A stretch of DNA of 64,000 nt from Streptomyces xiaopingdaonensis (GTDB lineage Bacteria; Actinomycetota; Actinomycetes; Streptomycetales; Streptomycetaceae): assembly GCF_000262345.1 (NCBI RefSeq), contig NZ_AJTQ01000063.1:1-64000 (forward strand), given 5' to 3'. Numbering within the stretch: position 1 is the first letter of the stretch; each line of letters begins with the position of its first letter. Below the pieces are notes generated by a model. The model did not search any database. It was not told where the DNA came from and saw only the letters and a program-made list of their open reading frames with translations. Made by a program: the position numbers and the translations under genes. This document shows positions 16,800 to 25,589 of the stretch, in pieces.

Positions 16800-17378
16800 A
16801 TGCCGCGTCCACCCCAGCTCCCTCGCCCCGCCCGGCGCACCATGACCGTGCTGCACGCCTGCTCCTCCGCCTCCTGGCTCGGGCTGAGCGTCGGGCTGCT
16901 CGCGCTCGGCCTCACCGGCGGCGCCACGGAATCGGCCGCGACGAAAGAGGCCGCGTACCGCGCAATGCACCTCTTCGGGGACTGGCTGCTCGTACCGCTC
17001 GCCCTGCTGACCCTGCTCACCGGGCTCGCGCTCGGCCTCGGTACCCACTGGGGCCTGCTCCGCCACTACTGGGTCCTCGTGAAGCTGACCCTCACCCTCG
17101 CCACCGCCACCGCCACGCTCTTCGCGCTCCGTCCGCGCGTCTCCGCCGCCGCCGAGGCGGCCGCCGCGGGCGAGGAGGTCGAGGCGGGCGACCTCATCGC
17201 GGCGCCCGTGGTCTCGCTCTCGCTCTACCTGTTCATGATGGCGCTCTCCCTGCTCAAGCCCTGGGGCCGCACGCGCATCGGCCGCCGCGCCCTCGCCGAG
17301 GAGCGCCTCGCCAGGACCCGTACGGCGGCGAGGCCCGCGGCCGACTCCCGTACGGCGGGCGCCGCTTCGGTCGAATAG
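16800..17378 (+). CDS. Small integral membrane protein (DUF2269-like), function unknown
   Basis: The 192-residue protein has about four hydrophobic segments: WLGLSVGLLALGL, LLVPLALLTLLTGLALGLG, LVKLTLTLATATATLFAL and LYLFMMALSLL, followed by a basic tail. The pattern and the early TVLHACSSASWLG resemble DUF2269-type membrane proteins. No catalytic motif was seen. The start at 16800 is assumed; an internal ATG at 16842 (MTVLHA) begins just before the first membrane segment and is a good alternative. Confidence 0.65.
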   Translation: MPRPPQLPRPARRTMTVLHACSSASWLGLSVGLLALGLTGGATESAATKEAAYRAMHLFGDWLLVPLALLTLLTGLALGLGTHWGLLRHYWVLVKLTLTLATATATLFALRPRVSAAAEAAAAGEEVEAGDLIAAPVVSLSLYLFMMALSLLKPWGRTRIGRRALAEERLARTRTAARPAADSRTAGAASVE

Positions 17379-17424
17379 CACCGCGGCCTCCCGCGGCGCC
17401 GCTCGGCGGCCTAGTCTCGGCGGC

Positions 17425-17904
17425 GTGCCCGAGCAACCACCGGCAGGCTGGACCGTACGCGCCGCGACGGCCGAGGACCTCCCGTCCCTCGTCGCGCTCC
17501 TCGCCGACGACGCGCTCGGCTCGTCCCGCGAGCGCCCCGACCGGCCCGCCCCCTACCGCGAGGCGTTCGACCGCATCGCGGCCGACCCCCACCAGCGCCT
17601 CGTCGTCGGCTGCCGCGAGCACGACGAGAAGCGCCCTCTCGGCACCCTCCAACTCACCCTCACGCCGGGGCTCGCACGGCAGGGCGCGACGCGCGGCACC
17701 ATCGAGGCGGTACGCGTCGCACGCGAGGCGCGGGGCGGCGGCCTCGGCCGCGTCCTGGTGCGGTGGGCCGTCGACGAGGCGGCGCGGCAGGGGTGCACGC
17801 TCGTCCAACTCACCTCCGACGCCACGCGCGAGGACGCGCACCGCTTCTACGAGCGGCTCGGGTTCCGCGCCACGCACGTCGGCTACAAGCTGCCGCTGGA
17901 CTGA
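17425..17904 (+). CDS. GNAT-family N-acetyltransferase
   Basis: The 159-residue protein has the GNAT core: beta strand GTLQLTLTPGL, then IEAVRVAREARGGGLGRVLVRWAVDEA with the acetyl-CoA pyrophosphate loop RGGGLG. DAHRFYERLGF follows, where the Tyr is the usual general acid. The acceptor is unknown. No Shine-Dalgarno precedes the GTG, but TAGTCT lies 7 nt upstream, suggesting a leaderless transcript. The ketopantoate-reductase-like gene begins 19 nt after the stop. Confidence 0.85.
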   Translation: MPEQPPAGWTVRAATAEDLPSLVALLADDALGSSRERPDRPAPYREAFDRIAADPHQRLVVGCREHDEKRPLGTLQLTLTPGLARQGATRGTIEAVRVAREARGGGLGRVLVRWAVDEAARQGCTLVQLTSDATREDAHRFYERLGFRATHVGYKLPLD

Positions 17905-17923
17905 CCACCGAGAGGAGACCCCC

Positions 17924-18844
17924 GTGCGGACCGAGGAACCGAGGCGAGTGGCGGTAGTGGGACCCGGCGGGGTGGGCGGACTCCTCGCCGCCCTGCTGGC
18001 GCGCGCGGGGCACGGCGTCGTCTGCCTCGCCGGCGAACGGACGACCGGGGTCCTGCGGGAGCGCGGGCTCCGCGTATCCAGCGCGGCGCACGGGGAGTTC
18101 ACGGCGCGCGTCGAGGCGCGGACGGAGCTGCACGAGCCCGTCGACGTCTGCTTCCTCGGCGTCAAGCACACGGCGCTCGCGGCCTCGCTCGCCCGCATAC
18201 CGCGCGAGGCGCTCGGCGAGGCGCTGCTCGTACCGCTCCTCAACGGCCTGGAGCACCCGGGCCTGTTGCGGGCCCACCACGACGAGCGGCGCGTGGCACC
18301 GGGGGCGATCCGCGTGGAGTCGACCCGGGTGGAGCCGGGAGTGATCGCGCACACCAGCCCCTTCGCGGAGGTCACCCTCGCGGGCGACGGAGTACCGCAC
18401 GAACTCCTCCAGGGCGCCGCGCGGTTGCTCGAAGGGGCCGGGGTGCCCACCTCGCTCGGCGGCAGCGAGGCCGCCGTCCTCTGGCAGAAGCTGTACTTCC
18501 TCGCGCCGGCCGCCCTGCTCACCACGCGCTACCGCACGACCCTCGGCGAGGTCCGCACCCGGCACCGCGCCGAGCTCGGCGCCGTCGTCGCCGAGGCCGT
18601 CTCGGCCGGCCGGGCCGACGGCGCCCCCGGTGACGCGGAGGCGGTACTCGCCCAGTACGACACCTTCCCCGCCCCGACGAAGTCCTCCATGCTCCGCGAC
18701 GCCGAGGCCGGCCGCGCCCTCGAACTCGACGCGATCGGCGGCGCGTTGCTGCGCGCCGCCGCACGTGTGGGGGTGCCGGCGCCGACCGCGGAGCGCCTCG
18801 TCGCGGAGGTCGCGGAGCGCGAAGGCGCCCCGGTGAGCGGCTGA
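17924..18844 (+). CDS. 2-dehydropantoate 2-reductase-like oxidoreductase
   Basis: The 306-residue protein has the N-terminal Rossmann motif VAVVGPGGVGGLLAALLARAG (GxGxxG). The CFLGVKHTAL and PLLNGLEHP segments carry the conserved Lys and Asn of the ApbA/PanE family. The C-terminal helical domain contains KLYFLAPAALLTTRY and FPAPTKSSMLRDAEAGRALELD, the family signature near the active site. Family role: NADPH reduction of ketopantoate to pantoate for coenzyme A. It may be a paralogue with another substrate. GTG 17924 follows GAGGAG by 6 nt. It is probably cotranscribed with the upstream acetyltransferase gene. Confidence 0.83.
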   Translation: MRTEEPRRVAVVGPGGVGGLLAALLARAGHGVVCLAGERTTGVLRERGLRVSSAAHGEFTARVEARTELHEPVDVCFLGVKHTALAASLARIPREALGEALLVPLLNGLEHPGLLRAHHDERRVAPGAIRVESTRVEPGVIAHTSPFAEVTLAGDGVPHELLQGAARLLEGAGVPTSLGGSEAAVLWQKLYFLAPAALLTTRYRTTLGEVRTRHRAELGAVVAEAVSAGRADGAPGDAEAVLAQYDTFPAPTKSSMLRDAEAGRALELDAIGGALLRAAARVGVPAPTAERLVAEVAEREGAPVSG

Positions 18845-18850
18845 CGCGCG

Positions 18851-19411
18851 TCACGCCCCGCGGTCGTCGTCCGACAGCAGCGGGAAGAGGCGGGCGACGA
18901 GCGCGACGGGCGCGGCCCGCTCCGGACGCAGCTCGGGGCGCGACTCGCGGGCGCGGTACGGGTCGAGGGCGCGGCGCAGCACCGCGGAGACCTCGGCCGT
19001 CTCCTCCGGCGTCAGGTAGGCGAGGGCACTGAACGCCTCGTCCTTCCGCCACTCCTCGGGCGCTTCCGCGCGCCGACTCCGCCAGCGGTGGAAGCTCTCG
19101 TCCTCCAGGCCGCGCTCGAACCCGTCGAGCGGGTCGGGAGCTCGGCCCGCGGGCGCGGGGGACGCCGCGCTGACGAGGCGCCAGGGGCGGGCGCGCCCGG
19201 AGGTGCTCGGTGCCTCCTCGATATGTCCGTACCGGGCGAGTTGCCGCAGGTGGAAGGAGCAGAGGCCGGAGCTGTGGCCGAGGCGGGCGGCCGCCTCCGT
19301 GGAGGTGAGGGTGCCCGACTCGACGAGCAGGGCGAGGAGTTCGTCGCGTATCGGGTGGGCGGGGAGGCCGGGTGAGGCGGCGGGTTGCTCGGCTGATTCC
19401 TCTTCGGTCAC
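18851..19411 (-). CDS. Winged-helix (ArsR-like) transcriptional regulator
   Basis: The 186-residue protein has a wHTH at residues about 15-85: LLALLVESGTLTSTEAAARLGHSSGLCSFHLRQLARYGHIEEA and PWRLV. An uncharacterised C-terminal half follows (DGFERGLEDESFHRW, FSALAYLTPEETAEV). The GTG at 19411 is taken as start; a longer frame to 19507 runs through the operator and looks non-coding. The start codon touches the first of two CTTTGCAAAG palindromes, so the protein probably represses itself and the divergent peptide deformylase gene. No metal-binding ArsR cysteine box is evident. Confidence 0.8.
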   Translation of the reverse strand: MTEEESAEQPAASPGLPAHPIRDELLALLVESGTLTSTEAAARLGHSSGLCSFHLRQLARYGHIEEAPSTSGRARPWRLVSAASPAPAGRAPDPLDGFERGLEDESFHRWRSRRAEAPEEWRKDEAFSALAYLTPEETAEVSAVLRRALDPYRARESRPELRPERAAPVALVARLFPLLSDDDRGA

Positions 19412-19437
19412 TTTGCAAAGTCTGCTACTTTGCAAAG
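19411..19437. promoter_or_regulatory. Double palindromic operator between regulator and def-like gene
   Basis: Two identical perfect 10-bp palindromes CTTTGCAAAG at 19411-19420 and 19428-19437 are separated by 7 bases. The first overlaps the last base of the regulator's start codon. The pair lies 58-84 nt upstream of the deformylase start. The A/T-rich repeats stand out in this GC-rich context and fit binding of two wHTH dimers. Confidence 0.7.
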
Positions 19438-19494
19438 CAGTTGGCAACAGCGCACCGTGCGCTGCCACCACGAGGCCCGTAAGGAGCACCCACG

Positions 19495-20160
19495 TTGGCC
19501 CTCTCACGCCCCAGGCCCGCAGACGGTCGGACCCGGCTCCAGGGTGAGCCGGTGGACGGCTACCCGCTCTTCCCGCCCGAGGCGGAGCGAGGTGCCCCGC
19601 GGCGGATCACCGAGGTCGGCGAGGAGGTGCTGCGGCGGCCGTGCCGCGAGGTGACCGAGTTCGGCACCCCGGAACTCGCCTCGCTCGTCGACGACATGTT
19701 CCTCATGCTCTACGTCGCCGACGGTGCCGGGCTCGCCGCCAACCAGGTCGGCCTCGACCTCGCGCTCTTCGTCTACGACTGCCTCGACGAGAACGGCACG
19801 CGCCACGTCGGCCACGTCGTCAACCCGGTACTGGAGCCGGTCGCGCCGAAGGACCGGCGCCTGCTGGAGGACGTCGAGGGCTGCCTCTCGGTGCCGGGGG
19901 CCGGGGCCGAGCTGCCCCGCGCCGACCGCGCCGTCGTGCACGGGTGCGACCGCGACGGCCGCCCGGTCACCGTCGAGGGCACCGGCTACTTCGCGCGGTG
20001 CCTCCAGCACGAGACCGACCACTTGCACGGGCGGCTGTACCTCGACCGCCTCGCCGCCCGCGCACGCAAGCAGGCCCTGCGCGAGATGGCGGAGCGCCGC
20101 GAGGAGGTCATGGCGCGTCGCGCCGCCAACGCACAGGAGTTGGGGCACACCGCGCCCTGA
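19495..20160 (+). CDS. def: Peptide deformylase
   Basis: The 221-residue protein contains the three PDF motifs: [10 protein letters not shown] (motif 1), EGCLSVPG (motif 2, Cys metal ligand) and QHETDHLHG (motif 3, HExxH-type with two His ligands and catalytic Glu). It removes the N-formyl group from nascent proteins. Thr follows Glu in motif 3, where most enzymes have a hydrophobic residue. A TTG start at 19495 follows AAGGAG by 8 nt. The divergent wHTH gene and the double palindrome between them suggest regulated expression, unusual for a housekeeping deformylase; this may be an additional, inducible copy. Confidence 0.9.
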   Translation: MALSRPRPADGRTRLQGEPVDGYPLFPPEAERGAPRRITEVGEEVLRRPCREVTEFGTPELASLVDDMFLMLYVADGAGLAANQVGLDLALFVYDCLDENGTRHVGHVVNPVLEPVAPKDRRLLEDVEGCLSVPGAGAELPRADRAVVHGCDRDGRPVTVEGTGYFARCLQHETDHLHGRLYLDRLAARARKQALREMAERREEVMARRAANAQELGHTAP

Positions 20161-20243
20161 CCGCCTGGGCGCGCGGAGGTCTGGTTCAGCTCTCTAATGG
20201 GTAAAGTTTTCTTACGCCGATTACCGTCCCTGGGGAGCAAGGT

Positions 20244-20831
20244 ATGAAGACGCCCATGTCCGACTACGCGCTCGGCGCCGGACTCGCCACCGACCTGATC
20301 AACACCGCTCCCACGGGCAGAAGTTCGGGCGAGGCGCTCACCAGCCCGACGGCCCTCGGGCGCTTCCTCGTCGAGCACGGCGTCGAGCCGTACGCGATGC
20401 TCGCCGCACCCCGTCTCACCACGGACGACCTCGACGAGGTGCGCTTCCTCCGCAAGGAGTTGCGCGCCCTCGTCCTCGCCGGCGACGAGACCTCCGTCGT
20501 CACCGGCGCCACCGAGCTGCTCACCCGCGCCGGCACCGTCCCCACCCTCCTCCGCGACAGCGCCGGACGGTGGCAGTGGCACCTGTGCACCGCACGGGTC
20601 GCCCCGCTCGCCGACGAGTTGGGCGCGCTCGCCGCTGCCGGATTCCTCGGCGTCCTCCGCACCCTCGGCCACGCACGGTTCCGGAACTGCGCCTCGCCCG
20701 TGTGCGACGGCGTCTTCGTGGACACGAGCAAGGCCGGCCGCCGCAGATACTGCATGCCTGCGCTCTGCGGCAACCGCCTCAACGTCGCCAACCACCGCGC
20801 GCGGAAGGTCACGGGCGAGGAGCGCGCCTGA
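20244..20831 (+). CDS. CGNR zinc-finger / ABATE-domain protein
   Basis: The 195-residue protein has a helical N-terminal ligand-binding-like domain (ABATE type) and a C-terminal zinc finger. The finger has FRNCASPVC, then RRYC and ALCGNRLNVANHRAR, giving four cysteines and the CGNR signature. Such proteins are predicted stress-responsive transcriptional regulators. ATG 20244 follows GGGGAG by 6 nt; ATG 20256 is an alternative. Target genes are unknown. Confidence 0.8.
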   Translation: MKTPMSDYALGAGLATDLINTAPTGRSSGEALTSPTALGRFLVEHGVEPYAMLAAPRLTTDDLDEVRFLRKELRALVLAGDETSVVTGATELLTRAGTVPTLLRDSAGRWQWHLCTARVAPLADELGALAAAGFLGVLRTLGHARFRNCASPVCDGVFVDTSKAGRRRYCMPALCGNRLNVANHRARKVTGEERA

Positions 20832-20847
20832 CGGACTCGCCCCGGCG

Positions 20848-21093
20848 TCACACGCTGAGCGTCCCGAAGGCGAACCCGATGACCATCCCGAGGACGAGCC
20901 CCGCGATCGACACCCCGATCGCCGTGCCGGCGAGCCGCTCCCCCTTCGAGTTGCCGACGATGCCGCACACGAGCCCCGCGATGCCGAAGAGCGGCGGACA
21001 GAACAGGAACGCCACGCACCCCAGCACGATGCCGACGATGCTGAGCGTGTTGGAGTCACCCTTGGACGGGTACGGCTGCTGCGGATACGACAC
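20848..21093 (-). CDS. Small DUF4190-like membrane protein
   Basis: The 81-residue protein starts with a hydrophilic MSYPQQPYPSKGDSN segment. Two hydrophobic helices follow (LSIVGIVLGCVAFLFCPPLFGIAGLVCGIVG and GVSIAGLVLGMVIGFAF region). This is the usual form of DUF4190 proteins, whose function is unknown. The GTG at 21093 has GAGGGGGC close upstream. It is convergent with the zinc-finger gene, 16 bp away. Confidence 0.75.
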   Translation of the reverse strand: MSYPQQPYPSKGDSNTLSIVGIVLGCVAFLFCPPLFGIAGLVCGIVGNSKGERLAGTAIGVSIAGLVLGMVIGFAFGTLSV

Positions 21094-21189
21094 GACGCCC
21101 CCTCACGTATGTGGTCGTCACACGATAGGGCAAGTCTGTTCGATCAGCCCGTCACGGGTAAGTGGCCCTGCGCCTGCGCCGGTTGAGGA

Positions 21190-21756
21190 CTACGCGCACG
21201 TCGAGCGGTCGGGCAGCCCCGTGGCCTCCCGCAGGCGTCTGAACTCCTGCGCCAGCGCCTCGGGCGGGTAGTGCGCGTTGAGTCCGCTCGGACTCGGCAG
21301 CACCCACACCCTGCTCCGCTCGATCGCCTCCCGCTGCGGGCCGACGCCGGCCCGCGGGGCCCCGAACGCCGCCCGGAACCCCGTCACCCCGAGGAAGGCG
21401 ACCCAGCCGGGACGCCGCAGCCGCACCGTGCGCCGCAGCCGCCTTCCCCCCTCGACGAACTCCCGCTCCGTCAGCTCCGAGGCCCGGGCCGTGGGCCTGG
21501 CCACCAGGCTCGCGATGCCGAGCCCGCAGCCGAGCAACTCGCGCTCCTCGCCCGGTGCGAGGCGCCGCGGCGTGAACCCCGAACGGTGCAGGGCCGGCCA
21601 CAGCCGCGACCCCGGCGTGGCGAAGTGGCGCCGGGAGGCCGCCGACGCGAGGCCCGGGTTGATCCCGACGAAGAGCACTGCGAGCCCGTCGGCGAGCAGG
21701 TCGGGCAGCCGCACGTCCCTCGCCGCCTCCAGCTCCTCCCGCGTGAACCGTCCCAT
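21190..21756 (-). CDS. mug: Mismatch-specific G/U(T) DNA glycosylase (Mug/TDG type)
   Basis: The 188-residue protein has the uracil-DNA-glycosylase-superfamily motif FVGINPGLASA (catalytic Asn as in Mug) and the late VLPSPSGLNAHYPPE loop that inserts into DNA. Expected role: base-excision repair of uracil or thymine opposite guanine, relevant in a GC-rich genome. ATG 21756 follows GAGGTGGCGG; a longer frame to 21894 overlaps the divergent phosphatase and is rejected. Confidence 0.87.
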   Translation of the reverse strand: MGRFTREELEAARDVRLPDLLADGLAVLFVGINPGLASAASRRHFATPGSRLWPALHRSGFTPRRLAPGEERELLGCGLGIASLVARPTARASELTEREFVEGGRRLRRTVRLRRPGWVAFLGVTGFRAAFGAPRAGVGPQREAIERSRVWVLPSPSGLNAHYPPEALAQEFRRLREATGLPDRSTCA

Positions 21757-21859
21757 CCGCCACCTCTCCGCGTCCGACCCCGTGCACCGTAGCGAGGCGC
21801 CGGGCTCCGGAACGTGCTCGCGCGGGCCGCGATGCGCCGGTCGGCCGTATGGTGGCCGT

Positions 21860-22588
21860 GTGCAGAGACACGTCACCTTCACGCACGTGCACAACTTCCG
21901 TGATCTGGGCGGCTATCGCTCCGTTGACGGGCGCCGGGTACGGTGGGGCCGCCTCTTCCGCTCGGACTCCCTCGGCAAACTCCGGGGCGCCGACTGGGAC
22001 CTCTTCCTCTCCCTCGGCCCCCGCACCGTCGTGGACCTCCGCTACCCCTGGGAGATCACCCGCAGCGGACGCGTCCCCGAACATCCGAGCCTCGCCTACC
22101 ACAACCTCAGCATCGAACACCGCCCCTACGACCAGGCCGGCCTCGACCCGGACGTCGACCCCGCGCGGTACCTCGCCGACAGGTACGCCGAGGTGGCCCA
22201 CGACGGCACCGCCGAGCTCCGTGCGGCGCTGGAAGTCGTCGCCGCCGACACCGCGCCCCTCGTCTTCCACTGCCACTCGGGCAAGGACCGAACCGGCCTC
22301 CTCGCCATGCTCGTCCTCTCCCTCCTCGGCGTCGACGAGCAGGACGTGGTCGCCGACTTCGCCCTCACCGAGCAGGCCACGGCCCGCCTGGTCGCCGAAT
22401 GGCACGCGGAACACCCGGAGTTGACCTTGCGCTGGCCCGCCTACGGCCGCGCCCCCGCCGAGGTCATGCAGCTCTTCCTCACCGACCTCAACCAGCGCTA
22501 CGGCTCCGTACGCGGTTACGCCTCCCACCGACTCGACGTCGACGACGCGCTCGTGGCGGCCCTGCGCGAGCGGCTGCTGGAGGCCTGA
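21860..22588 (+). CDS. Protein tyrosine/serine phosphatase (PTP-like, DSP family)
   Basis: The 242-residue protein begins with HNFRDLGGYRSVDGRRVRWGRLFRSD, typical of bacterial tyrosine-protein phosphatases of the IphP/LipA type. It carries the catalytic loop HCHSGKDRTG (C-x5-R-T), with VVDLRYPWE as the substrate-side Asp region. It would remove phosphate from tyrosine, serine or possibly lipid substrates. The GTG at 21860 has no Shine-Dalgarno; TATGGT lies just before it and may act as a -10 box. Confidence 0.85.
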   Translation: MQRHVTFTHVHNFRDLGGYRSVDGRRVRWGRLFRSDSLGKLRGADWDLFLSLGPRTVVDLRYPWEITRSGRVPEHPSLAYHNLSIEHRPYDQAGLDPDVDPARYLADRYAEVAHDGTAELRAALEVVAADTAPLVFHCHSGKDRTGLLAMLVLSLLGVDEQDVVADFALTEQATARLVAEWHAEHPELTLRWPAYGRAPAEVMQLFLTDLNQRYGSVRGYASHRLDVDDALVAALRERLLEA

Positions 22589-22875
22589 CCGCCCCCGCGG
22601 TCACGGAGAGCCGCCCGCCCGGCGACGGTCCCCGCCTCCTCGGTCAGGGTCGGCGAGCTGTCGGGAGCCGTACTCGCTCCGGACGTCGTTCACCTGACGT
22701 ACCTCGCCGACCTCGTGGGACGCCGGACATGGCGAAGCTCCCTGTGGCGTCGGACGGACACGGGCCGGCGTATGTACTTCCACCAGGGCACACCGGCGAG
22801 CTGAACCAGGACGGGTCGGCGCCGGCGGGTGAACTCCGGCGCGCGCTGCCGGGCTCGGCGGACGGGGCCGCCCTC

Positions 22876-23802
22876 TCAGCGCGGACCCACGAGCAGCCGG
22901 CTCGCGGCATCGTGGAAGTCGCTGACGAGCGGACTGTGGTCGTCGGCGCGGGAGGCGACGACCACCTGGCAGGGTTCGATCCCGTCGACGGGGACGGTGG
23001 CGAGGTCGTCGCGGAGCGCCCAGCGCCGGTCGTACGCGGGGACGACAGCGACGGCTCGCCCGTCGGCGACGACTTCCAGCTTGTCCTCGTAGGTGTCCAC
23101 CAGCAGCGGGCCGACGGGAGCGGCGTTGCCGTCCGGCCGGGGTTCGAGCTGCCAGAACCCGCTCCAGATCGCGGCCATACCGGCACAGGCCACGAGAGGT
23201 TCGGCGGCGATGTCGCGGTGGCTGACCGACTCCGTTCCGGCGAGGCGGTGGGACGCGGGTACGAGGAGCGCCCGGGGCTCGTCGTAGAGGACGGTCATCC
23301 TCAGGTCCTCGGTCGGGATCGGAAGCGGCGTGCGTGCGACGAGCGCGTCCACCCGGCGGTCGGGGAGGGCGCCGGTTCCGTCCCAGTCCAGGTGACGGGT
23401 GCGGACATGGGCGTCGGGACGGCGGCGCCGCAGTTCCCGCACCGCGGCCGTGACGACGAGGTCCTCGACGTATCCGACGGTGAGCGTGCGGGGCGGCGCC
23501 GCAGCGCGTGCGGTGTGCACCGCCTGCCGGGAGGCGTGCAGGAGCTCCCGGGCCCGCGGCAGAAACGCCGCGCCAGCCGCGCTGAGGCCGGTGCCCTGGG
23601 TGGTGCGCTCCAGCAGGCGCACGCCGAGAGCGTCCTCCAGCCGCTGGATCTGCCGGCTCAGGGAGGGCTGGGCGATGTGCAGCGCCTCCGCCGCCCTGGC
23701 GAAGTGCAGATGTTCGGCGACGACCAGGAAGTACCGCACCAGCCTCAAGTCGAGGTCCGGTTCCGGCCCGAGGGCCGGAGCAAGCAGGGGTTCGTCGGAC
23801 AT
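22876..23802 (-). CDS. LysR-family transcriptional regulator
   Basis: The 308-residue protein has the LysR helix-turn-helix ([31 protein letters not shown] at about residues 21-51) and a substrate-binding effector domain. It is divergent from the SDR gene at 23948, the usual arrangement for a LysR regulator and its target. The 145-bp intergenic region is expected to hold the operator. Effector unknown. Confidence 0.87.
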   Translation of the reverse strand: MSDEPLLAPALGPEPDLDLRLVRYFLVVAEHLHFARAAEALHIAQPSLSRQIQRLEDALGVRLLERTTQGTGLSAAGAAFLPRARELLHASRQAVHTARAAAPPRTLTVGYVEDLVVTAAVRELRRRRPDAHVRTRHLDWDGTGALPDRRVDALVARTPLPIPTEDLRMTVLYDEPRALLVPASHRLAGTESVSHRDIAAEPLVACAGMAAIWSGFWQLEPRPDGNAAPVGPLLVDTYEDKLEVVADGRAVAVVPAYDRRWALRDDLATVPVDGIEPCQVVVASRADDHSPLVSDFHDAASRLLVGPR

Positions 23803-23947
23803 GCGGACACCTTACGCGTGATGACGATCCCGCATGACGGCGTACGAAACAGGACTTGGACGCCTCTGTTCGCACGGAGGTTGACTCGAAGTCGCACCCA
23901 CCGGGCCGATCCGGCGGGTGCGATCTCCGAGACGAAAGGTGTCCGCC

Positions 23948-24691
23948 ATGGGCAGGTACGAGGGCAGGAACGTCGTGATCACGGGAGGCAGCAGCGGGTT
24001 CGGCCTGGCCACCGCCCGGCTCCTCGTGGACGAGGGGGCACGGGTGCTGATCACCGGGCGCCACCGGGACACGCTCGACGCCGCCCGCAGCCGACTGGGC
24101 GACAACGCGACGGCGGTACGCAGCGACGCGTCGTCGCTCTCCGACATCCGCGCGCTGGCCGACCGCGTACAGGCCGAGTTCGGAACGATCGACGCCCTGT
24201 TCGCCAACGCCGGGGTCAACGGCTTCGCCCCGTTCGAGGAGACGAGCGAAGAGCTCTTCGACGAGCTGCAGACGATCAACGCCAAGGGCCCGTACTTCAC
24301 GGTCCAGAAGCTCGCCCCGCTGCTCGCCGAGGGGAGCGGCGTCGTGCTCAGCACCTCGGTCGCGAACGTGCTGGGCCTTCCCGCGCTCAGCGCCTACGCG
24401 GCGAGCAAGGCGGCTCTGCGCTCGATGACCCGCAGCTTCGCCCGCGAACTGCTCCCGCGGAAGGTCCGCGTCAACGCGGTCAGCCCCGGCCCGATCGACT
24501 CCGGGATTCTGGAGAAGTCGATGCCCCTGGAGGCGGCGGAGCAGACCAAGAAGCAGATGGCTGCCGACAACCCCATGGTGCGCATGGGCACCCCCGCCGA
24601 GGTCGCGAAGGCAGTCGCCTTTCTCGCCTTCGACGCCACCTATACGACCGGCACCGAACTCGCTGTGGACGGCGGTGGCTCCCAACTCTGA
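23948..24691 (+). CDS. Short-chain dehydrogenase/reductase
   Basis: The 247-residue protein shows TGGSSGFG (cofactor), FANAGVNG, Ser in LSTSVAN, YAASKAAL (catalytic Tyr-x3-Lys), PGPIDSG and LAVDGGGSQL. An Arg after the second strand (ITGRHRD) suggests NADP preference. The ATG at 23948 follows GAAAGGTG. The neighbouring divergent LysR gene probably regulates it. Substrate unknown; close relatives include regulated NADP-dependent oxidoreductases. Confidence 0.87.
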   Translation: MGRYEGRNVVITGGSSGFGLATARLLVDEGARVLITGRHRDTLDAARSRLGDNATAVRSDASSLSDIRALADRVQAEFGTIDALFANAGVNGFAPFEETSEELFDELQTINAKGPYFTVQKLAPLLAEGSGVVLSTSVANVLGLPALSAYAASKAALRSMTRSFARELLPRKVRVNAVSPGPIDSGILEKSMPLEAAEQTKKQMAADNPMVRMGTPAEVAKAVAFLAFDATYTTGTELAVDGGGSQL

Positions 24692-24708
24692 CCAGCGGCG
24701 GCTCACCA

Positions 24709-24743
24709 CCGCGGGGGCGGCCACCTCGGCGCCGCCCCCGCGG
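24709..24743 (+). terminator. Hairpin terminator after SDR gene
   Basis: Perfect 13-nt arms (CCGCGGGGGCGGC and its complement) at 24709-24721 and 24731-24743 with a 9-nt loop, 18 nt after the SDR stop. No T-run. Confidence 0.6.
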
Positions 24744-24969
24744 CTCCGGGCCCCGCGGAGGCGGCGTCGGTAGCGGTGCGCTGCCTCGCGCCGGTCGGCC
24801 GTGCGCGGTCGTCCACCGTCACGAAGGGCTCGCCCGACGGTCGCCGGAATTCCACCGGTGAACGCCCTGATCTCCCGGTGCAGATGGAACTGACCGCAGT
24901 GGCCGCCGTCCACCGGCTCGGGCCGCGCCTTCACCCGCGACCACACGGTGCACGGCGCGGTCGGACCGC

Positions 24970-25210
24970 ACCGGCTTCGCGGCGCTTTTCGGCCGGAGGC
25001 CGAGGTACGAGCGGACGCTCCCGGATCGGCTGACCGTCCTCGGCAAGCCGCTCCTGGTGGTCTTCGGCGACGAGGACCGCAGATGGCGCCCCTCTTCCGC
25101 GGCCGACCACCGCGTAGTTCCAGGCGCGACGGTCGAGTTGCTGCCCGGTGCCGGACACACGCCCGTCCTGGAGGCGCCACCGCAGACGGCCGCCGAGCCG
25201 GCGGTGGGTT
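24970..25210 (+). pseudogene. Fragment of an alpha/beta hydrolase (C-terminal part only)
   Basis: In one plus-strand frame the sequence reads like the end of an alpha/beta hydrolase: YERTLPDRLTVLGKPLLVV, FGDEDRRW (acid residue), then VPGATVELLPGAGHTPVLE (catalytic His). There is no start codon with ribosome site and no nucleophile elbow upstream. The frame runs on past the domain end without the usual C-terminus. It is most likely a decayed remnant. The surrounding 24.75-25.58 kb contains no intact gene. Confidence 0.5.
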
Positions 25211-25454
25211 GCCGACCGACGGATCGCCGGGGTCGTCGGCGACCGTCCGCGGCCGGAGTTCTCCAACGACCCGGCCTCCGCCGCCGGTTCGGGCGTCGCA
25301 ATGCGGAAGCTGTGGCCGCGGTCGCCGGTCTCCGCTCGCGCTCGCCGTTCTCCCTGGTGCCGTGGAAAGCCCCGAACCCGCCCTCGCCGCCTCGGATCTG
25401 CACGTGGTGATGTGCCGTGCGCTGTGCACCTTTACCTGTACGCGGTGCTGAGCT

Positions 25455-25530
25455 GCGCTGTTGCTGGGGAGTCGAACCCCGGCGTTGCTCTTCACGCGCC
25501 AGGAGTGGGCCGGAAAACCGCCGACCCTCG
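25455..25530 (+). pseudogene. Possible DUF397 remnant
   Basis: Two overlapping frames read GESNPGVAL and PALLFTRQEWAG. Together these resemble the conserved end of a DUF397 protein (D-S-x-N-P then L-x-F-T-x-x-E-W), split by a frameshift. Very short and tentative. Confidence 0.25.
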
Positions 25531-25589
25531 GTGTGTGCACGCCTCCGAAGCTGCTACCTGCTCCACAGCGTCCCGACCGGCCGGACTGC

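Noticed and set aside
22589-22875. Possible small gene between the phosphatase and the LysR gene (MAKLPVASDG...)
   Set aside because: No ribosome site, no stop before entering the LysR gene antisense, and no recognisable fold.
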